Source: an uncultured Bacteroidota bacterium
Lineage (GTDB): Bacteria > Bacteroidota > Bacteroidia > Chitinophagales > Chitinophagaceae
NCBI GenBank assembly: GCA_903879995.1
Contig: CAIRNW010000061.1
Location: 1 to 7,163, forward strand
DNA length: 7,163 nt
Reading direction: 5' to 3'
The notes under the pieces were generated by a model. That model saw nothing but the letters and a program-made list of their open reading frames with translations, ran no database searches and was not told where the DNA came from. The translations under genes were made by a program, and so were the position numbers. Position 1 is the stretch's first letter. Each line of letters begins with the position of its first letter. Below, piece by piece: positions 1-5,676 of this stretch.

Positions 1-2001
1 ACGGGCAAATGATTTTACCAATACTACCCGTACCCCTAAATGACGGGGCTCCATCGCAGCGTGTTCGCGGGAAGAACCTTCTCCATAATTTTCATCACCT
101 ACCACAATTGAACCAATCCCTGCAGCTTTGTAATCACGTTGCGTGGCAGGCACAGGACCATACACACCCGTCAATTGGTTTTTGACTAAATCTGTTTTGT
201 CATTGAAAAAATTCACCGCACCAATCAACATATTGTTACTGATATTGTCCAGATGACCCCGGAATTTCAACCAAGGTCCTGCCATAGAGATGTGATCCGT
301 TGTGCATTTCCCTTTTGCCTTGATCAATAACTTTAATCCTTTTAGATCTGTGCCCTCCCAGGCCGCAAAGGGATACAATAATTGAAGACGCTTGCTATCG
401 GTTTTTACATCTACCTGCACCTTACTACCATCCTCTGCTGGAGCTTGATAACCGGCGTCCTCAACTGCAAATCCTTTTTGAGGTAGTTCATCCCCACTAG
501 GAGGATCTAGTTTAACAGCTTCTCCCTTTTCATTGATTAAGGTATCTGTAATTGGGTTGAAAGTAAGATCACCTGCTATAGCTAAGGCGGTAACTAGTTC
601 AGGACTTGCTACAAAAGCCAGTGTGTTTGGATTTCCGTCAGCACGCTTGGCAAAATTTCGATTAAAAGAGTGCACGATTGTGTTACGCTCTTGTTTTTCT
701 GCTCCCATACGATCCCACATACCAATACAAGGTCCGCAGGCATTGGCAAATACACGTGCTCCAATCTGCGAAAATGTATCGAGGAATCCGTCACGCTCAA
801 TGGTGTAACGTACTAATTCGCTGCCAGGAGTGATGGTAAATTCAGCTTTTGTCTTTAACCCTTTTTGGGCAACCTGCTTTGCCAGACTCACGGCACGGCT
901 GATATCTTCATAGGAGGAATTGGTACAACTTCCAATTAAACCCACTTCCACTTTGGTAGGCCAACCATGCTCGGCAGCCGCCGCTTTCATTTGAGAAATT
1001 GGAGTTGCCAGATCTGGCGTAAAGGGGCCGTTTAGGTGCGGCTCCAGTTCGCTCAAATTAATTTCAATCACGCGATCAAAATATTTTTCAGGTTGCGCAT
1101 ATACTTCTGGGTCACCGGTTAAATACTCTTTGATCGCATCAGCAGCAATCGCTACTTCCTTTCTCCCGGTTGCCTCCAAATAACGACGCATACTTTGGTC
1201 ATATCCAAACGTGGACGTAGTTGCACCAATCTCAGCACCCATGTTACAAATAGTTCCTTTACCCGTGCAGCTCATATTGGTAGCACCCTCCCCAAAATAT
1301 TCAACAATGGCATTGGTACCTCCCTTCACAGTAAGAATTCCTGCAACTTTTAAAATAACATCCTTGGGAGAGGCCCATCCATTTAATTTTCCAGTCAGCT
1401 TAACGCCAATTAGTTTTGGCATGAGCAATTCCCAACTCAACCCGGCCATCACATCACAGGCATCTGCCCCTCCAACGCCAATAGCTACCATTCCTAATCC
1501 TCCAGCGTTGACCGTGTGAGAGTCGGTTCCAATCATCATGCCACCCGGGAATGCATAGTTTTCCAACACAACCTGGTGTATGATACCTGCACCTGGTTTC
1601 CAAAATCCAATTCCGTATTTATTGGAAATAGAGGAAAGAAAATTATAAACCTCTTCATTATCCGCTACCGCTTTTGTTAAATCAGTTTTTCCTTCGTTCT
1701 TAGCAACTATCAAGTGATCACAATGCACTGTAGAAGGAACAGCTACTTTTTTACGTCCGGTAGTATCAAACTGAAGCAGGGCCATCTGGGCTGTAGCATC
1801 TTGCATCGCTACGCGATCCGGTGCAAAATCTACATAATCCTTGCCACGCTTAAAGTCAACAGGAGCTACCCCCTCCCATAAATGGGCGTATAATATTTTT
1901 TCAGCCAGTGTCAACGGACGACCCAGTGCTTTACGAGCAGCATCTACGCGAGCTGGCATTGCAGCATATAATTTCTTGATTAAATCCAAATCAAATACCA
2001 T
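1..2001 (-). CDS. acnA: Aconitate hydratase (aconitase), C-terminus cut by window edge
   Basis: This enzyme interconverts citrate and isocitrate through cis-aconitate in the TCA cycle, in the cytoplasm, using a [4Fe-4S] cluster. The visible 667 residues follow the mitochondrial-type aconitase layout. The three cluster ligands are Cys359 in [10 protein letters not shown] and Cys422 and Cys425 in [11 protein letters not shown]. Other family motifs are [14 protein letters not shown] near residues 158-171 and the swivel-domain motif [18 protein letters not shown], whose Ser-Ser-Arg lies at 643-645. The start is firm: ATG at 2001-1999 is followed upstream by an in-frame TAA only three codons away (2013-2011), and the protein begins [20 protein letters not shown]. 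Family members of this type have about 750-760 residues, so roughly 90 are missing beyond the left edge. No frameshift was found in a full translation. The gene is divergent from the PspC gene and has its own promoter motif. The enzyme identity is very secure; the symbol is less so, because this subtype is sometimes named acn or ACO2-like. Confidence 0.97.
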   Translation of the reverse strand, partial: MVFDLDLIKKLYAAMPARVDAARKALGRPLTLAEKILYAHLWEGVAPVDFKRGKDYVDFAPDRVAMQDATAQMALLQFDTTGRKKVAVPSTVHCDHLIVAKNEGKTDLTKAVADNEEVYNFLSSISNKYGIGFWKPGAGIIHQVVLENYAFPGGMMIGTDSHTVNAGGLGMVAIGVGGADACDVMAGLSWELLMPKLIGVKLTGKLNGWASPKDVILKVAGILTVKGGTNAIVEYFGEGATNMSCTGKGTICNMGAEIGATTSTFGYDQSMRRYLEATGRKEVAIAADAIKEYLTGDPEVYAQPEKYFDRVIEINLSELEPHLNGPFTPDLATPISQMKAAAAEHGWPTKVEVGLIGSCTNSSYEDISRAVSLAKQVAQKGLKTKAEFTITPGSELVRYTIERDGFLDTFSQIGARVFANACGPCIGMWDRMGAEKQERNTIVHSFNRNFAKRADGNPNTLAFVASPELVTALAIAGDLTFNPITDTLINEKGEAVKLDPPSGDELPQKGFAVEDAGYQAPAEDGSKVQVDVKTDSKRLQLLYPFAAWEGTDLKGLKLLIKAKGKCTTDHISMAGPWLKFRGHLDNISNNMLIGAVNFFNDKTDLVKNQLTGVYGPVPATQRDYKAAGIGSIVVGDENYGEGSSREHAAMEPRHLGVRVVLVKSFAR

Positions 2002-2016
2002 ACTATCGGTTTAAGG

Positions 2017-2031
2017 TTTTGCGCTGCAAAA
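2017..2031. repeat. Inverted repeat TTTTGC-3-GCAAAA in the aconitase promoter/leader
   Basis: A perfect 6-bp inverted repeat with a 3-base centre (GCT) overlaps the -7 element and the likely transcription start of aconitase. The same element, preceded by the same GG, occurs at 4871-4885 in front of the mutase, with one base changed in the centre. It could be a protein-binding site, part of the preferred promoter/initiation sequence, or a small hairpin at the 5' end of the mRNA. Confidence 0.5.
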
Positions 2032-2034
2032 TTA
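2027..2034 (-). promoter_or_regulatory. Putative Bacteroidota -7 element for aconitase
   Basis: On the minus strand these bases read TAATTTTG, a match to TAnnTTTG, the -7 consensus of the primary sigma factor in Bacteroidota. It would place the transcript start about 19-20 bases before the aconitase ATG. No clear TTG (-33) element lies at the expected distance upstream, so the call rests on one motif and its position. Confidence 0.5.
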
Positions 2035-2060
2035 AGAAAAATCGGGGGGAGGGAACGTTG

Positions 2061-2068
2061 TACTTTTG
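2061..2068 (+). promoter_or_regulatory. Putative -7 element for the PspC-domain gene
   Basis: TACTTTTG matches TAnnTTTG and lies 33 bases before the ATG at 2102, giving a predicted leader of about 25-27 bases. There is no matching TTG at the -33 distance; that stretch is instead a G-rich run. No Shine-Dalgarno sequence precedes the ATG (the bases just upstream are AACCTCCT), which is normal for this phylum. Confidence 0.45.
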
Positions 2069-2101
2069 TAAATTTGAAAGTAATTCCGCAATTAACCTCC
2101 T

Positions 2102-2323
2102 ATGGAAAAGCTCAAAAGTTTGGTAGAATGGAATGTTTTTGGAGTTTGTACTGCCATAGGGCTTAAACTAGGCATTTCCACCAGCCGTATCCGACAATAC
2201 TTCCTTTACACCGCTGTGATGACACTGGGATCACCCATTATCCTTTACATGATATTGGCCTTTTGGAGAGATGTAAGAAAATACATGCAATCCACCCGAC
2301 GAAATCCCTGGCATAGTCTCTAA
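2102..2323 (+). CDS. Small PspC-domain membrane protein
   Basis: This 73-residue protein resembles the short stand-alone PspC-domain proteins of Bacteroidota. PspC in enterobacteria is an inner-membrane sensor of the phage-shock envelope-stress response; whether these short homologues do the same is not known from the sequence. Visible features are the PspC-like start FGVCTAIGLKLGIS (about residues 13-26), the basic helix segment TSRIRQYFLY, and one hydrophobic stretch from about residue 32 to 54 containing LGSPIILYMILAFW. The hydrophobic stretch is followed by a basic, probably cytoplasmic tail (RDVRKYMQSTRRNP). The start is supported by an in-frame TAA three codons upstream and by a promoter motif at 2061. 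No other Psp genes (pspA, pspB, pspF) are nearby, so it appears to be a single-gene unit. Its stop codon is 5 bp from the stop of the convergent cysteine desulfurase. Family assignment is good; the cellular role is open. Confidence 0.85.
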   Translation: MEKLKSLVEWNVFGVCTAIGLKLGISTSRIRQYFLYTAVMTLGSPIILYMILAFWRDVRKYMQSTRRNPWHSL

Positions 2324-2328
2324 GAACG

Positions 2329-3456
2329 CTAGAGTAATTCCTTTAGTTTCACAAGTAAGAGATCAACCTCCTCCTTGGTATTGAATTTTGAAAAAGAGAA
2401 ACGGATAGGCACCCCTTCGTTTCCATTGGATAATGCTTGAATAACATGACTGCCTTGACTGGCACCACTACTACAAGCGCTACCGGCGGATACACAAATA
2501 CCTTGCATATCCAGGCTCATCAGTAATAATTCAGATTGAGGGGTACGTGGAAAAGAAACATTTAGTACTGTATACAAACAGGCACCATCCCAATCCCCAT
2601 TGAAAGACACCCCAGGAATTTGTGCTTGTAATTGAGTAGCCAGGTAGGTTTTAATAGACTGAATATGTGAACGATCATGCTCCAAATTTGCTGTGGCTAA
2701 TTCCAGTGCCTTAGCAAATCCTACAATTCCGGAAACATTCTCAGTTCCCGCTCGCATATTTCGCTCCTGTCCACCCCCATGAATTAAAGGATTAACCTTA
2801 ATTTTTTCTGATATATAAAGTATTCCAACTCCTTTAGGGCCATGAAACTTATGTGCCGCACCGGTGGCAAAGTGTACATTAGCTTGCGCAAAATTTAACG
2901 GGTAGTGCCCAACTGTTTGAACAGTATCAGAGTGAAAAATAGCATTATACTTTTCACATAAAAGGCCTACGGCTTCAATATCCAATAAATTACCAATCTC
3001 ATTATTGGCATGCATAAGCGAAACAAAGCAACGCACGGAAGAAGTAGCCAACGCACGTTCCAAATCAGCCAGATCAATATGGCCATTTGGCAAAATGCGC
3101 AAAAGCTGACTGGTAAGTTGACGCTGTTTTGCTAGTGCATTTACAGTATGCAAAACTGCATGGTGCTCAATGGGAGAAGTAATAAGGTGTTTGCAACCCA
3201 AGTCTTCAATAGCTGACCAAATGGCCATGTTATCACTCTCGGTTCCACCACTGGTAAAAAAAATCTCACCAGGTTTTGCTCCCAGTATATGAGCAACCGA
3301 TTTACGTGCATTTTCGATAGCCAGCCGCGTTTCCCTTCCAAAAGAATAAATAGAGGAAGGGTTTCCAAAATGTGTATGTAAAAATGGAATCATCGCCTCT
3401 ACTACCTGTGGATCCACAGGTGTAGTAGCCGCATTATCAAAGTAGACACGTGTCAT
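2329..3456 (-). CDS. Cysteine desulfurase, group I (NifS/IscS type)
   Basis: This PLP-dependent cytoplasmic enzyme removes sulfur from L-cysteine, leaving alanine and an enzyme persulfide used for Fe-S clusters or tRNA thiolation. The protein has 375 residues, close to the usual 380-400. Visible landmarks are the N-terminal YFDNAATTP, the GGTESDN cofactor loop (about 70-76), His98 in IEHHAVL (catalytic base by family alignment), Asp177 and Gln180 in SDTVQTVG, the PLP lysine Lys203 in AHKFHGPKGVG, GGGQERNMRAGTENV (227-241), and the persulfide Cys328 in SAGSACSSGASQGSH. The long Cys-loop form is group I, not SufS-like group II. I chose the ATG at 3456-3454; a TTG two codons earlier adds only Met-Phe and is less likely. 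The gene starts 18 bp after the mutase stop on the same strand, so cotranscription is likely. No iscU, iscA or other Fe-S assembly gene is visible, so iscS, nifS or a tRNA-specific role cannot be told apart. Confidence 0.95.
   Translation of the reverse strand: MTRVYFDNAATTPVDPQVVEAMIPFLHTHFGNPSSIYSFGRETRLAIENARKSVAHILGAKPGEIFFTSGGTESDNMAIWSAIEDLGCKHLITSPIEHHAVLHTVNALAKQRQLTSQLLRILPNGHIDLADLERALATSSVRCFVSLMHANNEIGNLLDIEAVGLLCEKYNAIFHSDTVQTVGHYPLNFAQANVHFATGAAHKFHGPKGVGILYISEKIKVNPLIHGGGQERNMRAGTENVSGIVGFAKALELATANLEHDRSHIQSIKTYLATQLQAQIPGVSFNGDWDGACLYTVLNVSFPRTPQSELLLMSLDMQGICVSAGSACSSGASQGSHVIQALSNGNEGVPIRFSFSKFNTKEEVDLLLVKLKELL
3399..3428. repeat. Long palindrome in the start of the cysteine desulfurase gene
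   Basis: Bases 3404-3421 are an 18-bp perfect palindrome centred on GGATCC. Beyond it, CTACTA (3399-3404) and TAGTAG (3423-3428) are also complementary if two bases on one side bulge out. The whole structure lies in about codons 10-20 of the cysteine desulfurase, encoding the region TTPVDPQVV. It may form a hairpin in the mRNA near the start codon, or may be a chance result of the conserved protein sequence. Confidence 0.5.
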
Positions 3457-3474
3457 GAACAATGCGAATATACA

Positions 3475-4863
3475 TTAGGATTCAGAAAGGGAATTTTCCC
3501 GGATATCACGTAACAATTGTTGTGCAATATTGGTTGCCTTAGTCTCTAAGTCACTTTCCGCATAAATTCGAACAATGGGTTCTGTGTTAGAGGCTCTCAA
3601 ATGCACCCAATCCTGATCAAATTCAATACGAAGCCCATCCTCTTTGTTAAGTGGCTGTTTCTTGTATTTTATGGCCAGCTTATCCAACAGTGCAGCCAGA
3701 TTCACCCCAGCAGGTAATTCTATTTTATTTTTTGAGATGAAGTAATTTGGATAATTATTCCTAAATCCACTCATGGCCTTTTCCTGCCCGGCAAAATGAG
3801 AGAGAAATAATCCAATGCCAATTAAGGCGTCTCGCCCGTAATGAAAATCGGGAACAATGATACCTCCGTTTCCTTCTCCACCAATAACGGCCTGTGTCTC
3901 TTTCATTTTTTTCACCACATTAACCTCGCCAACAGCGGCAGGCGTGTATACCCCACCGCATGAGAGAGTAATGTCTCGAAGAGCCTTGGTGCTGCTCATA
4001 TTACTCACCGTATTCCCCTTTCGTTTAGAAAGTACATAATCTGCCACTGCCACCAATGTATATTCCTCGCCAAATAAGGTACCATCCTCATTAACAAAAC
4101 ACAAACGATCCACGTCTGGATCGACCGCGATGCCTAAGTCAGCACCTTGTCGAACCACCTCCTCGCAAAGTCCTCTCAAATGTTCGGGAAGTGGCTCAGG
4201 ATTATGTGCAAAATGTCCATTGACTGTTTCGTTGATAACAGTTACATGATGAACACCAAGTTTTTTTAGCAACGCCGGTACATACGTGGCACCGGTTGAG
4301 TTAATAGCATCCACAACAATTTTCAACTGACGGGAAGCAATCAAATCCTTATCCACCAACGGATAGCTGAGAATGGCTTCCAGATGATACTCCAAATAAT
4401 CCTTGGTTATGATCGTTCCCAGTTTTTCAACTGGCGCAAATTGAAATGATTGCTCTTCTGCTAGCTGAAGAACTTTACGTCCTATTGATGCATCAATAAA
4501 TTCACCGGTAGCGTTCAATAATTTCAATGCATTCCACTCGCGTGGATTATGACTGGCTGTGATAATAATTCCCCCATCTGCCTTTTCTGCAGGAACAGCT
4601 AACTCAACCGTGGGAGTTGTACTGAGACCCAAATCAATCACCTCTACTCCCAAACCAACTAAAGTTTGCATTACCAGCTGCTGAACCAGGGGGCCGCTTA
4701 TTCTTCCGTCACGACCCACTACAATACGGGGGGTCGCCTTTCCTTCAGCCATAATGGTTGCAAATGCTGCAGTATATTTTACGATATCAAGTGGAGTCAG
4801 ATTTTCTCCTACTTCACCACCAATGGTTCCTCTGATCCCGGAAATGCTTTTAAGTAATGACAT
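3475..4863 (-). CDS. glmM: Phosphoglucosamine mutase-like phosphohexomutase
   Basis: This is an alpha-D-phosphohexomutase, most likely converting glucosamine-6-phosphate to glucosamine-1-phosphate for UDP-GlcNAc, peptidoglycan and lipid A synthesis. The 462 residues show the four family sites in order: phosphoserine loop TASHNP with Ser104, metal loop DPDVDR with Asp248, Asp250 and Asp252, sugar loop GEGNGG (329-334), and phosphate-binding loop RASNTEP (423-429). The N-terminus SISGIRGTIGG is also typical. The sugar loop and the DPDVDR variant resemble the archaeal-type GlmM group commonly found in Bacteroidota rather than E. coli GlmM, so phosphoglucomutase or phosphomannomutase activity remains possible. 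The start is ATG at 4863-4861. An open frame continues 40 codons further to a GTG at 4983, but that stretch crosses the divergent promoters and the methyltransferase gene and is not family-like. A TAnnTTTG motif lies about 18 bp upstream of the chosen ATG. The cysteine desulfurase follows 18 bp downstream. Confidence 0.92.
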   Translation of the reverse strand: MSLLKSISGIRGTIGGEVGENLTPLDIVKYTAAFATIMAEGKATPRIVVGRDGRISGPLVQQLVMQTLVGLGVEVIDLGLSTTPTVELAVPAEKADGGIIITASHNPREWNALKLLNATGEFIDASIGRKVLQLAEEQSFQFAPVEKLGTIITKDYLEYHLEAILSYPLVDKDLIASRQLKIVVDAINSTGATYVPALLKKLGVHHVTVINETVNGHFAHNPEPLPEHLRGLCEEVVRQGADLGIAVDPDVDRLCFVNEDGTLFGEEYTLVAVADYVLSKRKGNTVSNMSSTKALRDITLSCGGVYTPAAVGEVNVVKKMKETQAVIGGEGNGGIIVPDFHYGRDALIGIGLFLSHFAGQEKAMSGFRNNYPNYFISKNKIELPAGVNLAALLDKLAIKYKKQPLNKEDGLRIEFDQDWVHLRASNTEPIVRIYAESDLETKATNIAQQLLRDIRENSLSES

Positions 4864-4870
4864 AGGCAGG

Positions 4871-4885
4871 TTTTGCGCAGCAAAA
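4871..4885. repeat. Inverted repeat TTTTGC-3-GCAAAA in the mutase promoter/leader
   Basis: This is the second copy of the element at 2017-2031. It has perfect 6-bp arms with a GCA centre, preceded by GG on the plus strand as in the first copy, and in the same relation to a -7 motif on the minus strand. It begins 8 bases upstream of the mutase ATG, so it would lie at the very 5' end of the transcript and across its start site. Confidence 0.5.
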
Positions 4886-4888
4886 ATA
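4881..4888 (-). promoter_or_regulatory. Putative -7 element for the mutase-desulfurase operon
   Basis: The minus strand reads TATTTTTG, matching TAnnTTTG. It predicts a leader of only about 10-12 bases before the ATG at 4863. A TTTTG lies upstream (about 4901-4905), but only 12 bases away, short of the usual spacing, so no convincing -33 element is called. Confidence 0.5.
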
Positions 4889-4902
4889 CAGCTTGTGGGG
4901 CA

Positions 4903-4921
4903 AAAGGGTGTGACACCCTTT
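4903..4921. promoter_or_regulatory. Perfect 9+1+9 palindrome, candidate operator
   Basis: AAAGGGTGT and its exact complement ACACCCTTT flank a single G. The palindrome sits in the 69-bp divergent spacer, upstream of the mutase -7 motif and touching the first base of the methyltransferase -7 motif. A dimeric repressor bound here could control both directions. A terminator role is unlikely because no gene ends here. It could also be a dispersed palindromic repeat, which only a genome-wide count would show. Confidence 0.5.
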
Positions 4922-4928
4922 ACCTTTG
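4921..4928 (+). promoter_or_regulatory. Putative -7 element for the methyltransferase, very close to its ATG
   Basis: TACCTTTG matches TAnnTTTG and ends only 4 bases before the ATG at 4933. With the usual distance of about 7 bases to the transcript start, transcription would begin at or within a few bases of the start codon, giving a leaderless or nearly leaderless mRNA. No good TTG lies at the -33 spacing; the nearest (4893-4895) is too far away. Confidence 0.5.
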
Positions 4929-4932
4929 CAAA

Positions 4933-5676
4933 ATGGAAGAGAAATTGTGGTTTAAGAATTGGTTCAATTCGCCTTATTATCACCTTTTATATGCAAATCG
5001 GGATGATTCAGAAGCGGCAGCATTTATTACAACACTTGTACAATTTTTCAAACCTAATCCCGGCGCAAAAATGCTGGATGTGGGTTGCGGAAGAGGCCGA
5101 CATAGCCGTCAACTGGCTGCACTGGGCTTTGAAGTAACAGGGATTGATGTAGCGCCAGAGAATATTCGGTTTGCTAAACAATTTGCTAATCCACAACTTC
5201 ATTTTGAAGTGCATGACATGCGACAACTGTATGCAGCCCGGAGCATGGATTTTGTTTTTAATTTTTTTACCAGCTTCGGTTACTTCAACACATCACACGA
5301 ACACGTGAGAGCATTGCACATGATGGCAACCGCGTTACGGAAAAAAGGAGTTTTGATTTTGGATTATGTAAATAGCGACGTGGCCATTGAACATCAGGTA
5401 AAAAAGGAACAAAAAATAATTCGCCAAGTACAGTTTACGATAGAGCGCTGGAATAATGCCACTCATTTATTCAAACGAATTGAAGTAGAAGACCCAAAAA
5501 AAGGGATACGACTCTCTCACACAGAAAAAGTAGTACGTTTCTCAAAAAATACCCTAACAAGCTTACTACTACAACAGGGACTCACCATAAAAAATTGCTG
5601 GGGAGACTACCAATTAAATACTTTTGATTTACGCCAATCCCCCAGAATGATTTTCTACGCTGAACGAGAAAACTAA
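4933..5676 (+). CDS. Class I SAM-dependent methyltransferase, substrate unknown
   Basis: This soluble protein of 247 residues has a Rossmann-type SAM-binding fold. Motif I is MLDVGCGRGRHS (47-58), the acidic residue after strand 2 is in VTGIDVAPENI (68-78), and the strand-3/4 regions are FEVHDMRQL (91-99) and DFVFNFFTSFGYF (106-118). The N-terminus WFKNWFNSPYYHLLYANRD, before motif I, is characteristic of a conserved subgroup in Bacteroidota; I do not know its substrate. The C-terminal half (about 140-247) is beta-rich and basic, ending SPRMIFYAEREN. I chose the ATG at 4933 because the protein begins with the conserved MEEKLWFKNWF and the promoter motif sits directly before it. A longer frame from a TTG at 4873 would add 20 unrelated residues read through the promoter and palindrome. 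The gene is divergent from the mutase and its TAA overlaps the stop of the convergent LtaS-like gene. Small-molecule, lipid-quinone or envelope targets are all possible. Confidence 0.88.
   Translation: MEEKLWFKNWFNSPYYHLLYANRDDSEAAAFITTLVQFFKPNPGAKMLDVGCGRGRHSRQLAALGFEVTGIDVAPENIRFAKQFANPQLHFEVHDMRQLYAARSMDFVFNFFTSFGYFNTSHEHVRALHMMATALRKKGVLILDYVNSDVAIEHQVKKEQKIIRQVQFTIERWNNATHLFKRIEVEDPKKGIRLSHTEKVVRFSKNTLTSLLLQQGLTIKNCWGDYQLNTFDLRQSPRMIFYAEREN

Noticed and set aside
533..1519. Plus-strand open frames (533-808, 1211-1519) and a minus frame (609-800) within aconitase
   Set aside because: They lie over a continuous, fully conserved aconitase reading frame and show no recognisable domain or promoter.
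2043..2053. G-rich run as a G-quadruplex
   Set aside because: There is only one run of six G and one of three, too few separate G tracts for a standard quadruplex.
3457..3462. TTG start two codons upstream in the cysteine desulfurase
   Set aside because: An ATG lies two codons later at the position matching family N-termini; the extension adds only two residues and has no ribosome-binding support.
2102..3462. Aconitase and cysteine desulfurase as a dedicated Fe-S operon
   Set aside because: They are separated by a divergent/convergent gene on the other strand and each has a different promoter; the biochemical link is general.
4903..4921. Palindrome as a rho-independent terminator
   Set aside because: No gene ends here; both flanking genes start here and point outward, and the single-base centre would force a short stem.
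4873..4932. 20-codon extension of the methyltransferase from a TTG at 4873
   Set aside because: The extra residues are translated promoter and palindrome sequence; the conserved protein begins at the ATG at 4933.
4864..4983. 40-codon N-terminal extension of the mutase from a GTG at 4983
   Set aside because: It runs through both divergent promoter motifs, the palindrome and the start of the methyltransferase, and the family N-terminus begins at the ATG at 4863.
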